From: UTCFX2 sp963788305
GTDB lineage: Bacteria; Chloroflexota; Anaerolineae; Anaerolineales; UBA4823
Direction of reading: 5' to 3'
Assembly (NCBI GenBank): GCA_963788305.1
Contig: CAWBGK010000016.1
Location: forward strand, 191,881-255,880
DNA length: 64,000 bases
Shown: piece after piece, positions 50,720 to 58,359 of the stretch
Layout of the letters: the number at the start of each line of letters is the position of its first letter
Numbering within the stretch: the first letter of the stretch is position 1
Made by a program: the position numbers and the translations under genes
The notes under the pieces: generated by a model
Databases searched by the model: none
What the model was told of the DNA's origin: nothing
Seen by the model: only the letters and a program-made list of their open reading frames with translations

Positions 50720-51004
50720 ATGGAAATCACTGTGTGCCTGAACTGCTTTTCCGATATCCCCGCCGGATCCAAAACCTGCCCGAAGTGCGGGTCTGCCAAC
50801 CTGTTCACGGACGTGACTGCTGACGAAACCGCCGACCTGCAGATCATGCGCCCCGACGAGCCCAACGCCCTCGGGCTGTGCGCCTACTGCATGACGCCTC
50901 TCGGCGACCACCCGTACCTCTTCATGGGTGCGCTGGTCTGCTCGGAAGGGTGCCTGGAGGAGGCCAAGGAATCCATGGAAGGGCAGACCAATGAAAGCCT
51001 TTAA
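50720..51004 (+). CDS. Small double zinc-ribbon protein
   Basis: 94 residues: VCLNCFSDIPAGSKTCPKCG is a rubredoxin-like ribbon, and GLCAYCMTPLGDHPYLFMGA then LVCSEGCLEE is a second Cys group. AGGAGG upstream. Confidence 0.65.
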   Translation: MEITVCLNCFSDIPAGSKTCPKCGSANLFTDVTADETADLQIMRPDEPNALGLCAYCMTPLGDHPYLFMGALVCSEGCLEEAKESMEGQTNESL

Positions 51005-51197
51005 CGACGCCCTTCCGACTACCAGACTGAACAACGGCCAGCTGGTGCTGGCCAAGCAGACGCAGTACGGGATCAACCCCGTCACCTACGTGAACGAGAC
51101 CCAGGCTAAGCGGAAAGTCGAGGCGCTGCAGAAGGCCGGCGTTTCCTGTCGGATCGTCTACTACGCCCCGATCCGCTTCATCGCCTTGGAAGAATAG
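50991..51197 (+). CDS. Small phage protein
   Basis: 68 residues (MKAFNDALPTTRLNNGQLVL...), overlapping the previous gene by 14 nt. NETQAKRKVEALQKAGVSCR suggests a small ferredoxin-like fold. Unknown. Confidence 0.6.
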   Translation: MKAFNDALPTTRLNNGQLVLAKQTQYGINPVTYVNETQAKRKVEALQKAGVSCRIVYYAPIRFIALEE

Positions 51198-51200
51198 ACA

Positions 51201-51219
51201 GGGGCGCAAGCCCCTATTG
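51201..51219 (+). terminator. Short GC terminator
   Basis: GGGGC-GCAA-GCCCC then TATTGTT, directly after the 51197 stop. Confidence 0.55.
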
Positions 51220-51230
51220 TTGGCAGCCTG

Positions 51231-51254
51231 TGGTTGCAGTTTCCCATGCGACCA
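51231..51254 (+). repeat. GGTCGCA hairpin, copy C
   Basis: TGGTTGCA-GTTTCCCA-TGCGACCA, a G-T wobble in the stem; 12 nt before the 51267 start. Confidence 0.6.
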
Positions 51255-51266
51255 TTGGAGGAAACT

Positions 51267-51458
51267 ATGGCATCCAAGAAACCCTATGCAGTATACACGC
51301 TCGACCGGATCCAGGCTGGCCAGCCCCCGCTGATCGCCTATGGCCACTCAGTCAGCGAGATCAGCCACCAGTGGTGGGTGCGCTACGGGTACTGGCCTTC
51401 CAAGGTCGAAGAGGTCACCTGGGAGCAGTCGACCGGGGAATACAAACCCGCCAGCTAG
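51267..51458 (+). CDS. Small phage protein
   Basis: 63 residues, MASKKPYAVYTLDRIQAGQP..., tryptophan-rich (HQWWVRYGYWPSKVEEVTWE). GGAGG upstream. Followed by the GGGACGAAG motif. Unknown. Confidence 0.6.
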   Translation: MASKKPYAVYTLDRIQAGQPPLIAYGHSVSEISHQWWVRYGYWPSKVEEVTWEQSTGEYKPAS

Positions 51459-51499
51459 GGACGAAGATAGACCAGGGATATATATAAGAGGAGGAACAT

Positions 51500-51787
51500 A
51501 TGGGAGCATGGATGGCACGAGAACTAAACAGCCTGGCGCAGCTCGACTTCTTCACCGTCGACCAGGCCCTGCAGATCCACCTGGAGAGCAACCACTACCC
51601 TTCGGTCCCGTCCAGCATGATCAGCCCCTGCAAGCTGGCCATCCAGGCCTGGGACGAAGATGATCGTGGGCGTATGATCCCCCTGCCTGAGGGCATCACG
51701 TGGCAGGATCAGCCCAGCGCCCCGGCTGAAGATATGATCGAAACCTTCCACCTGCATGCCTTCCTGGGACGAAGTGGATCGCCTTAG
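51500..51787 (+). CDS. Small phage protein
   Basis: 95 residues (MGAWMARELNSLAQLDFFTV...). GAGGAGG upstream. Its last codons run into the duplicated hairpin segment. Unknown. Confidence 0.6.
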   Translation: MGAWMARELNSLAQLDFFTVDQALQIHLESNHYPSVPSSMISPCKLAIQAWDEDDRGRMIPLPEGITWQDQPSAPAEDMIETFHLHAFLGRSGSP

Positions 51788-51860
51788 AGACGGCGACCAC
51801 AGGTGGATCCCAGGAAGTATTTGGGACGAAGTGGATCGCATGAGAAACTGCGACCACAGA
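51766..51860 (+). repeat. Tandem duplicated hairpin segment (copies D and E)
   Basis: GGGACGAAGTGGATCGC occurs at 51767 and 51825. Copy E folds as GGATCGCC-TTAGAGAC-GGCGACC with bulge, copy D as GGATCGCA-TGAGAAAC-TGCGACC. The loop-closing pair differs (C-G versus A-T) on both sides together, so pairing is preserved. Confidence 0.65.
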
Positions 51861-51897
51861 ATGATAATCATATCCATATATGTATGGAGGGACGAAG

Positions 51898-52110
51898 ATG
51901 TACAGACTATATAAGCATGCAGACGGCAGCGGCACCGTATACGTCAGCCCGCCGTGTGGGTCGACCCTGGCTGTGGCGACCATCGAGCAACTGGACACCC
52001 CGGCTCCGCTGGTCTACTTCCACGGGACGGTCGGCCTGCAGGTCGTCGAGAATACAGGCCGGCTGGTCAGGGAATATGTCGAGAACCTGGGCTTCATTGT
52101 CTTGACATAA
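51898..52110 (+). CDS. Small phage protein
   Basis: 70 residues, MYRLYKHADGSGTVYVSPPC..., beta-rich. GGAGG then GGACGAAG before ATG. The next promoter overlaps its stop codon. Confidence 0.6.
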   Translation: MYRLYKHADGSGTVYVSPPCGSTLAVATIEQLDTPAPLVYFHGTVGLQVVENTGRLVREYVENLGFIVLT

Positions 52111-52130
52111 GGCTGTATCTCTGCTATAAT
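52102..52130 (+). promoter_or_regulatory. Rightward promoter, perfect consensus
   Basis: TTGACA, 17-nt spacer ending in CTGC, TATAAT; the -35 overlaps the end of the 51898 gene. Confidence 0.85.
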
Positions 52131-52160
52131 AAATAGCAGTATAGTTAAGGAGTTAATCAA

Positions 52161-52385
52161 ATGGAACAAACCCAAGTGTTTACAGTCGAGAAGACCATGC
52201 TTGACACGCCAGGCGTCATCCAGGCCCTGCAAGCCTACGACCAGACCCTCGAGGATGGGGACTACGGGGAGCTCGTGCTGACATCGGACGGCAGGCTCGT
52301 GCTGCAGACGAAATGGTACGGACCAATCCAGTCGTTCGGGTCGATAGCAGACGCCGTCGCATGGCTGAAGCGGGCGGCTGGCTAA
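52161..52385 (+). CDS. Small phage protein
   Basis: 74 residues (MEQTQVFTVEKTMLDTPGVI...), ending in a helix SIADAVAWLKRAAG. AAGGAG upstream. Unknown. Confidence 0.6.
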   Translation: MEQTQVFTVEKTMLDTPGVIQALQAYDQTLEDGDYGELVLTSDGRLVLQTKWYGPIQSFGSIADAVAWLKRAAG

Positions 52386-52431
52386 GCGGATGGGACGAAG
52401 TTGTATAAGGATATCGAATGAGGAGGCTGAG

Positions 52432-52440
52432 ATGAACTAA
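52432..52440 (+). other. Second two-codon ORF ATGAACTAA
   Basis: AGGAGG lies 6 nt upstream. Identical to the one at 46874-46882. The frame after TAA (AEQTAGIPSGNHPDLVPAHP) is open for 23 codons to TGA, so an early nonsense change in a tiny gene is the alternative. Confidence 0.4.
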
Positions 52441-52652
52441 GCAGAGCAGACCGCAGGCATACCAAGCGGCAACCACCCAGACCTCGTGCCTGCTCACCCG
52501 TTTCGGCGCTGAGGCGGGCGGGCACGAGGACAGGACGGGAGATAAATCGGGGTGCTCGTTCTTGGGTGCGTGGCCGGGTAAAACAAAGATACATTTTGGA
52601 GGTACAACCCAATAGCACAGCAACCCAACAACCCGTGGGAGTGTGTTCTAAA

Positions 52653-52862
52653 ATGAATCCAGCAGTGATCATGCAGGCTCTCCACAACGCAGACTAGGGC
52701 ATCCCCTCCGATGTCCTCCCCGCCAAGTTTACTACCCTTTCCTATATGGACGGCGAGGGCCACAAATGCACAGCGTACTTCTTTGAGACAGAAGATGGGC
52801 GCAAACTGTCCATCCCGCAGTATAAGTGTGAACTGATACAAATCCATGCAAAGGCACCGTAG
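52653..52862 (+). pseudogene. Small phage gene with in-frame TAG
   Basis: MNPAVIMQALHNAD, TAG at 52695-52697, then GIPSDVLPAKFTTLSYMDGE, KCTAYFFETEDGRKLSIPQY to TAG 52860. Clear coding character on both sides; CAG to TAG would explain it. A 14-codon ORF from an ATA with GGAGGT overlaps its start. Confidence 0.45.
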
Positions 52863-52908
52863 GGTTTTTCTATAGCATCGTTTTGAGTTATGTTTATGGG
52901 AGGTTGGG

Positions 52909-53082
52909 ATGAAGCTGCGGATGTGCAGCTGCCATATGTGCAAACACGGGCGCAAGAAGGGGCGCAACCCGGCTATGATCACCGGGCTGAAGCGGGCTGC
53001 CCGCCGCAAGGTAAAGACAATGCTCAAGCAGGGCGACTACGAGAACCTGCCTGAAGCTATCTGGGTGCCCTACACCGACTAA
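52909..53082 (+). CDS. Very small basic Cys-rich protein
   Basis: 57 residues, MKLRMCSCHMCKHGRKKGRN..., with CSCHMCKH metal-site-like start and GLKRAARRKVKTMLKQ basic helix; probably nucleic-acid binding. GGGAGG upstream. Confidence 0.6.
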   Translation: MKLRMCSCHMCKHGRKKGRNPAMITGLKRAARRKVKTMLKQGDYENLPEAIWVPYTD

Positions 53083-53098
53083 GGTAAGGTAGATAACA

Positions 53099-53333
53099 AT
53101 GATCGAATGGAACTCCGTTAACAACAGACCTCCCCAAGAGGCACTCCACCTTGCTGTGCTGGATCGTCAAGCACAACGACCGATCCCCGGATGGGTATCC
53201 CGATGTGATGTGCTACCACTGGTGGAACCCAAAGACCGAGGAGCCGTGGGCAGAGTGGCGCAGGGCGTACGACCACACACCCCTGGAGCCCGAGAACCAT
53301 GTGACCCACTGGGCTTTAATCCCATCCCCATGA
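53099..53333 (+). CDS. DUF551-like phage protein, frameshifted
   Basis: MIEWNSVNNRPPQEA matches the W-SV-R-P start of small DUF551-type phage proteins; after one indel near 53137 the frame continues LLCWIVKHNDRSPDGYPDVM and ENHVTHWALIPSP, the usual VTHWxPLP ending. About 78 residues repaired. Confidence 0.5.
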
Positions 53334-53372
53334 GTTCGGTGATCCTCACCACTGCACCTGTCTGGCTGGATC

Positions 53373-53567
53373 ATGCACCAGTTTGATCACGTCGCCAGCG
53401 ATATCGATGTTCAAGCTGCAGTCGGCCTTCTGCAAGGGGTCGAGTTCATCTCCCTGGAACAGGGACCTGACTGCAGATTCATCAACGTGTGGATAGGGAC
53501 GGCAAAGGTCGTCCTGAAGGTCACCGAAAGAGAGGAAGGAGAGTGGTATGAAAATCTACCTGTTTGA
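53373..53567 (+). CDS. Small phage protein
   Basis: 64 residues (MHQFDHVASDIDVQAAVGLL...). Weak ribosome site; overlaps the next gene by 20 nt. Unknown. Confidence 0.5.
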   Translation: MHQFDHVASDIDVQAAVGLLQGVEFISLEQGPDCRFINVWIGTAKVVLKVTEREEGEWYENLPV

Positions 53568-53872
53568 CTGGTGCTTGGCCAAGCCCCCCGATGGGGTTGC
53601 TGTGCAGACGGAGTCCGACAACATCGTCGTCGACCACCTGGAGGTGCGCAAGGAGTTCCTTGATGCGATCTCAGAACTCGATCCAATCCCTGGAGGTACA
53701 CTCCCAGCGGACAGATCCGAAGTACGGGGAGATGGTCACCTACTCAGGCGTGCATGTCCATGAGAAGCGCTTCATATGGGTGAATGACCTGGAAGAGTTT
53801 AAGAAGCTGATGCACAAGCTGTACAGCGCCAAGCTCATGTGGGCTGGCAACGAAGTATGGATGGCTTCATAG
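53548..53872 (+). CDS. Hypothetical phage protein, frameshifted
   Basis: MKIYLFDWCLAKPPDGVAVQ, VRKEFLDAISELD, then in the next frame EVHSQRTDPKYGEMVTYSGV and LEEFKKLMHKLYSAKLMWAG to TAG 53870. One indel near 53680-53690. GGAAGGAG upstream. Confidence 0.45.
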
Positions 53873-53880
53873 GAGGAAAA

Positions 53881-54045
53881 ATGCCTGGACCGAAACCTTT
53901 GACAGTAGGGACACGGGTGCGCATGCGCTGGACACCTTTTCACATGGAAACTGGCATAGTCGTAGATAAGTTCGGTACGAACACCGTGCACTGGGATGAC
54001 GGGCAGACCGACCGCCTTTGCATCAAAGACCTGATCAAAGTCTAG
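53881..54045 (+). CDS. Small phage protein with KOW-like strand pattern
   Basis: 54 residues: VGTRVRMRWTPFHMETGIVV and GTNTVHWDDGQTDRLCIKDL resemble a small SH3/KOW-type barrel. AGGAGG upstream. Confidence 0.55.
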   Translation: MPGPKPLTVGTRVRMRWTPFHMETGIVVDKFGTNTVHWDDGQTDRLCIKDLIKV

Positions 54046-54053
54046 ATGTAGAC

Positions 54054-54082
54054 TTGAAATGTACCTTTATCGTTACTATTAT
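54054..54082 (+). promoter_or_regulatory. Possible promoter
   Basis: TTGAAA, 17-nt spacer ending in ATCGTTAC, TATTAT; close to the family but with TAC instead of TGC. A 41-codon frame starting inside it (to 54184) has no ribosome site. Confidence 0.4.
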
Positions 54083-54180
54083 AATAATGAAGAGCCCGTT
54101 GAGCTTCCGGATGAAGCACCCATTGCAGTACCTGCCTTCGACCCTGCGGAAACCCCTGTCAAAGAGCCAGCCAAGACGGG

Positions 54181-54209
54181 TTGACACAACCTTGTTTTGT
54201 TGCTATAAT
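54181..54209 (+). promoter_or_regulatory. Rightward promoter, perfect consensus
   Basis: TTGACA, 17-nt spacer ending in GTTGC, TATAAT; 35 nt before the 54244 start. Confidence 0.85.
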
Positions 54210-54243
54210 AATAAGTCACACAAACACTAAGGAGAATAACTTT

Positions 54244-54414
54244 ATGACTTCTGATGCCAAGGCAGAGATGACCTTCAAACATGATATCAAACCACAGCTA
54301 CAATCTGACCTTGATGAGTTCGAGAAGGAGTACCATTGTCAGGGGGAAATTACGGTTGAGCTCACCCCCGAGTTAGAGCTTCTAGTTCAGATAAAACCGG
54401 CGACACCCGTTTAG
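54244..54414 (+). CDS. Small acidic phage protein
   Basis: 56 residues, MTSDAKAEMTFKHDIKPQLQ..., helix then beta (GEITVELTPELELLVQI). AAGGAG upstream. Followed by a terminator. Unknown. Confidence 0.6.
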   Translation: MTSDAKAEMTFKHDIKPQLQSDLDEFEKEYHCQGEITVELTPELELLVQIKPATPV

Positions 54415-54428
54415 GGTTCCGGACAATG

Positions 54429-54460
54429 GCGGGGTGCCCTATGCATCCCGCTATTTATTT
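54429..54460 (+). terminator. Rho-independent terminator
   Basis: GCGGGGTG/CATCCCGC (one G-T pair) with a 7-nt loop, then TATTTATTTT. Confidence 0.75.
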
Positions 54461-54479
54461 TAAACAGATCGGAGAATAT

Positions 54480-54866
54480 ATGTACAGGCTTGCACTTAAC
54501 CTGCCCATGGATGTCGTGCTGGTAACCAGGAAATCGTTCGAGACCAAAGACGATGCGATGATCCACGGGCTTGCCACCCTGCCTCACGGTTTTGAGGCGA
54601 TCCCAGAAGACCAGATCAATTTCTCAAAAGCAACCATCATCCCAATGAAGGAGAAGACTGTGAACACAAACGAACTTCTGAAGTATCGTGAAGCCAGCCA
54701 GCAGCCGATCCGTAAAGACGACGATGTATTTGTCCGTTCGATCCACCACAGATGTAAAGTCCTTCAAGTCGGTGAAGGGACTCTGATCGTCCAGTACGAG
54801 GAGTATCCATTGGAGATACCTCTGTCGGACGCTATCCGCCTGCCAAGCATTGACGCTTTGCTTTAG
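54480..54866 (+). CDS. Hypothetical phage protein
   Basis: 128 residues (MYRLALNLPMDVVLVTRKSF...), GGAGA upstream of this ATG; an upstream ATG at 54426 runs through the terminator and is unlikely. Middle KDDDVFVRSIHHRCKVLQVG. The next promoter lies in its last codons. Unknown. Confidence 0.6.
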   Translation: MYRLALNLPMDVVLVTRKSFETKDDAMIHGLATLPHGFEAIPEDQINFSKATIIPMKEKTVNTNELLKYREASQQPIRKDDDVFVRSIHHRCKVLQVGEGTLIVQYEEYPLEIPLSDAIRLPSIDALL

Positions 54867-54878
54867 CTATGCTATAAT
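54850..54878 (+). promoter_or_regulatory. Rightward promoter of parB-like gene
   Basis: TTGACG, 17-nt spacer ending in ATGC, TATAAT. Confidence 0.8.
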
Positions 54879-54904
54879 AATAGGGAGTATTATAAGGAGG
54901 CTTA

Positions 54905-55714
54905 ATGGAAGAGATAATCCAGGTTCCACTCTCCCTGCTGACATCAGAAGGAAACATCAGAGCAGTAAGCCCGGAAGACACCGATGTGCAGGCGCTGGCC
55001 CGTTCGCTGTCCATCGAAGGCCAGAAGGTCCCCATCGACATCTACCCGATCCAGGGCAACGGGCACTACGGCGTCCGCTTTGGGCACCGCCGAATCACGG
55101 CAGCAAAAGCACTCGGCTGGGACACCCTGACGGCTGTAGTCAGCGTTCCGCCAAGAACAAAGGCTGACCTGATCCTCGACCAGTACCTTGAGAATGAACA
55201 CCGCTCGGGGCTCAAGTACGTCGAGAAGGCAAACACCTATCATGCCCTGAAGGACGAAGGATACAGCCAGGAAAAGATCGCAACAATCCTCAATGTCAGT
55301 CCGAGCGATGTCAGCACAGCCGTTAACATACTCAGACTGCCACAGCAGTACCACAATGCTATCGAGCAGGGGCGGATCTCGCCGTCCGCACTGGAGCCCT
55401 TGATCCCACTCAGCAAGGGTGACCAGGAGCGCCTGTTCAATGCAGTGCTCAGCGAGAAGACGGCCAGGAAAGTCGCACACCTTGTTCGAGCGGACAAAGA
55501 GAAGAGTAAAACGATGGGGCAGGCTGCTGAGACCTACCAGCCTGACGATGACGTCGACCCGATGGAAGTGCTGGCAGTGGATGAGCTGCGCCAGGCCACC
55601 GAGCATCTCTGCGTCGCATCCCAGATCAGGCTCACCTACCCGGCCCTGATCGCTGAAGCAGAAGCCATCGTCGCCAGAGCACAGGCCTGCCTGAATACCA
55701 TCCTTGGAGGATAA
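54905..55714 (+). CDS. ParB/Spo0J-type DNA-binding protein
   Basis: 269 residues. N-terminal ParB nuclease-fold domain: NIRAVSPEDTDVQALARSLS, and the CTP-binding motif region YGVRFGHRRITAAKALGW (compare GERR). Central helix-turn-helix ALKDEGYSQEKIATILNVSP with SDVSTAVNILRLP. C-terminal helical oligomer part. In plasmids ParB marks parS for partition by ParA; phages also carry ParB-like regulators. No ParA or obvious parS is seen in the window. Own promoter, AAGGAGG before ATG. Confidence 0.8.
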   Translation: MEEIIQVPLSLLTSEGNIRAVSPEDTDVQALARSLSIEGQKVPIDIYPIQGNGHYGVRFGHRRITAAKALGWDTLTAVVSVPPRTKADLILDQYLENEHRSGLKYVEKANTYHALKDEGYSQEKIATILNVSPSDVSTAVNILRLPQQYHNAIEQGRISPSALEPLIPLSKGDQERLFNAVLSEKTARKVAHLVRADKEKSKTMGQAAETYQPDDDVDPMEVLAVDELRQATEHLCVASQIRLTYPALIAEAEAIVARAQACLNTILGG

Positions 55715-55715
55715 T

Positions 55716-56006
55716 GTGAGAGCCAAAGACTTCGCCCACCTGTGCGACCAGGCCTTAGCCGAGAAGAACGATGCAACATACGCACTCAGGAAGGTCTACC
55801 TCGAGATGTTCAAAGAAATCGACACCATCGCAAGTGAGCGGAAGGAGCTCATTGAGGTCAGGATGGTGCAGCCGGCTGGGAAGTCAACGAGAAGTGGGTG
55901 AAACCGCACAGAAGATCATCAAAGCCACCCGGAAGCCATGCTCAAGGAGGACGGCTTCATGGAGTGGCTCATGATCGAGCATGCCGTTCCTGTATCTTGC
56001 AATTGA
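55716..56006 (+). CDS. Hypothetical phage protein, two frameshifts
   Basis: GTG 5 nt after GGAGG: MRAKDFAHLCDQALAEKNDA, ASERKELIEVRMVQ; then GWEVNEKWVKPH in a second frame and HQSHPEAMLKEDGFMEWLMI in a third, to TGA 56004. Two single-base indels near 55868 and 55905. About 95 residues repaired. Confidence 0.45.
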
Positions 56007-56023
56007 GAGGAAATCTTAAGCCT

Positions 56024-56433
56024 ATGGACGTTTACCGTGCCGTCTTCGGGGCCACGCCGGAGGATCTCAAAGAGGCAAGACGGCTGTATATCAGGCGCTT
56101 CGGTGCAGACAGCTTTGAAACTCAGATCCTTCCGTACATAAGCCGGGGCACACCCGGCTTTTTGTTCAGCGCACCTGACAGGGTAAGCCTGTACTGGTTT
56201 ATCAACTGCCTTGCCGATCTCATGGCGCTCAGGTTTGGTGAGGAATACGTCCTCCCGAACAGTTCCTGGCTGTCGTCCCGGATGACCGGGAGCCTGAGAC
56301 CTGCCCGATCTGCGAGACCGTGGTCGCACATGGGTCGCTGTACAGCGGGGGCAGGTACGGAGTTCCAGATAAGGTCTGCCTGAAGTGTCACTCCGAGTTA
56401 AGCAGAGACCACGTCGCCAGCCAGCAGCCCTGA
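56024..56433 (+). CDS. Hypothetical phage protein with C-terminal zinc ribbon, frameshifted
   Basis: MDVYRAVFGATPEDLKEARR ... LADLMALRFGEEYVLPNSSW, then one frame over VVPDDREPETCPICETVVAH and GVPDKVCLKCHSELSRDH, giving CxxC-CxxC. Indel near 56265-56275. GAGAGGAA before ATG. Confidence 0.5.
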
Positions 56434-56435
56434 TC

Positions 56436-56464
56436 TTGACTTATACTTATATCGTTGCTATAAT
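56436..56464 (+). promoter_or_regulatory. Rightward promoter
   Basis: TTGACT, 17-nt spacer ending in ATCGTTGC, TATAAT. Confidence 0.8.
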
Positions 56465-56481
56465 AATAGGGATAGTTTTTA

Positions 56482-56643
56482 ATTCCGAAACATTATGAGA
56501 TCAACAACAGCCCATTATGGCCGTTCAAAATCCGCATCATCCTGGTTGAAGAAACCGCCAGGTCAGACGAACCGAAGCGAACCACGCTTGCTGAACTGCA
56601 GCCGCTCCGCTCTCATGTCACAGATGACAGTGCTCATGAGTAG
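56482..56643 (+). CDS. Small phage frame without standard start
   Basis: IPKHYEINNSPLWPFKIRII and LVEETARSDEPKRTTLAELQ to TAG 56641 reads like a gene, but only an ATT is available as start after TAGGGA. Start mutation or indel likely. Confidence 0.35.
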   Translation: MPKHYEINNSPLWPFKIRIILVEETARSDEPKRTTLAELQPLRSHVTDDSAHE

Positions 56644-56646
56644 TAT

Positions 56647-56745
56647 ATGAAATACCCGGAAGTCCGTGAGCAGGTCAACGCCCTGACCGACCTGGTCTTG
56701 AAGGCAAACATGCAGATGCTTTCCGAGCAAAATGGAGGTAAGTAA
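56647..56745 (+). CDS. Very small phage protein
   Basis: 32 residues, MKYPEVREQVNALTDLVLKA..., helical; its end carries GGAGG for the next gene, whose ATG follows the TAA directly. Confidence 0.45.
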   Translation: MKYPEVREQVNALTDLVLKANMQMLSEQNGGK

Positions 56746-57324
56746 ATGACGGAAGTCCCTTCGATCTTAATGATCGCTGGACGACAGTACTACAAGCTGT
56801 GGGAGTACATCGAAGAGGCCCAGGATATCGGCGTCTCCAAGCGAATCCCATCCAAGGCTATCCCGGAAGGGATGGTTCCCGGACTGAGCAAGATCTTCAT
56901 CGCCCACCCTGACGCCATCGTGAAAGTAACTGCTCCAGATAAGACCCTGGAAGACCTTGCCCATGAGCTTTTCGCCTGTGAGACCCTGACCATGGCTGAG
57001 CTTGCCAAGCTGATCGACCTGGATAAACCCTTCTGGACAGGTGAAGAGCTCAACCCGAGCGACTTCGTCCCGGAGAGCATGCTCGACATCTCCATGGCGC
57101 TCAGCAAGGTGGAAGAACCAGAGTACAGCCACATCGTAAAAGAGTTCGGCCTGCAGTTCTGCCTTGGGGTTGTCGGCTATGCACACTTCGAAGGCATCCA
57201 GGTTGTCCTGGATAAGAGTGAAGAAGACCTACCAGATGACCTCGAGCATCTGCGCCCGCTCGTCGAGTTCGGCTATGTCCAGCCCGTCCACGTCGAGTAC
57301 CCTGATGAAGAAACTCTGCTATAA
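56746..57324 (+). CDS. Hypothetical phage protein
   Basis: 192 residues (MTEVPSILMIAGRQYYKLWE...). Acidic, helical; region LEDLAHELFACETLTMAELA. GGAGG 6 nt upstream. An extended -10 (TGCTATAAT) lies at its stop. Unknown. Confidence 0.65.
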   Translation: MTEVPSILMIAGRQYYKLWEYIEEAQDIGVSKRIPSKAIPEGMVPGLSKIFIAHPDAIVKVTAPDKTLEDLAHELFACETLTMAELAKLIDLDKPFWTGEELNPSDFVPESMLDISMALSKVEEPEYSHIVKEFGLQFCLGVVGYAHFEGIQVVLDKSEEDLPDDLEHLRPLVEFGYVQPVHVEYPDEETLL

Positions 57325-57333
57325 TAAAGGGGC

Positions 57334-58008
57334 ATGCTGATGAACATCATCACCATCCAAACCAAAGTACGTGGCTGTGGAAAGCGCCAGAAGCACGGCG
57401 TCTATCTGGTCGGCGGATCGACCGTTTCCAAAGAAGGTGTGCTTGCCCAGTTCGTCACGATCAACCCCCCAATCCCCTATCAGGTGAAGTTTCACCGGAC
57501 ACCCAGGATCATCAAGGCCTATGAAGTGCTCGGTCGCCATGAGATCAAAGACTGGTGGTTCGGTGCATCGAAAGAGACCGAGATCAAAAAAGCCGGGGAT
57601 GAGTGGGCGCTCGAGACTTTTGGGATGACGCTGGACAAACGCCTGCGCACCGGAGAATGTGAACGGGATCGGACGGCTGATGTGGCGATCAGCACCCTGG
57701 CGTCCAAAATCAAATACGATGAGCGGATCGTCAAACGGTTCCGTGACCTGACCCTCAACAAGCTTCAGGAGATCCGACAAGCCGTCGTTCCATACAACCA
57801 GCTTCACGAGAGCCTGCTCACGTTCAGCCAGGAAGGCTCAGTCGGAAACCTGATGAAGGTCCAGGCTGCAGTATGGCGGTTGGTTTACGCCCTCCCAAGG
57901 AATCATCGTAGAGATCACCTGATGAACCTTGCCAGCATCCTGGCGCTGATGGGGCTCACCAAGGACTCCGTTGCCATGCTCAAGAAGTTTTCTGCAGACA
58001 ATAAATAA
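57334..58008 (+). CDS. Hypothetical phage protein
   Basis: 224 residues, MLMNIITIQTKVRGCGKRQK; N-terminal beta part (HGVYLVGGSTVSKEGVLAQF), then a charged helical C-terminal half (IKYDERIVKRFRDLTLNKLQ). Either of two close ATGs may be used. Unknown. Confidence 0.65.
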   Translation: MLMNIITIQTKVRGCGKRQKHGVYLVGGSTVSKEGVLAQFVTINPPIPYQVKFHRTPRIIKAYEVLGRHEIKDWWFGASKETEIKKAGDEWALETFGMTLDKRLRTGECERDRTADVAISTLASKIKYDERIVKRFRDLTLNKLQEIRQAVVPYNQLHESLLTFSQEGSVGNLMKVQAAVWRLVYALPRNHRRDHLMNLASILALMGLTKDSVAMLKKFSADNK

Positions 58009-58019
58009 GGAAGGAAGCA

Positions 58020-58307
58020 ATGACGCCGAGAAAAAGAGGAGAAGGAACCCATATCTCAGGACGCCCACCTAAGGACCCGTTCCAGAAGGTCGGGACACCT
58101 GTTAGGGCGCTCGTAACAATGCCCGTAGCAGATCAGCTGGCAGTTGCCAGCCGGACACATGGGATCGATGAGCCAGGAAGAGGGAAGGTCTCGTCAGATA
58201 TCCTGCGCCTGTACATCTACAACGGGCTCGTCAAGGATGGTCTGATGACCACCGATCTACGGAATGACCCGACCTGGGCAGGTCTCGTAGAAATGGGGCT
58301 GGTGTAA
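58020..58307 (+). CDS. Small basic protein, possible AT-hook
   Basis: 95 residues. RKRGEGTHISGRPPKDPFQK contains a GRPPK AT-hook-like core; then VRALVTMPVADQLAVASRTH and SSDILRLYIYNGL resemble ribbon-helix-helix proteins. AGGAAGG upstream. Probably DNA binding. Last gene before the second cargo island. Confidence 0.55.
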   Translation: MTPRKRGEGTHISGRPPKDPFQKVGTPVRALVTMPVADQLAVASRTHGIDEPGRGKVSSDILRLYIYNGLVKDGLMTTDLRNDPTWAGLVEMGLV

Positions 58308-58359
58308 ATGTCCCATCCGTACCACCCCTTTGCGGACTTTACTCGAACTACGTGGTTGA

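Noticed and set aside
54059..54184. 41-codon ORF MYLYRYYYNNEEP...
   Set aside because: It starts inside a promoter-like element without a ribosome site; the acidic tail may be a gene remnant but is not supported as a gene.
54944..55726. Minus-strand frame of 260 codons
   Set aside because: Antisense shadow of the ParB-like gene, caused by high GC at codon position 3.
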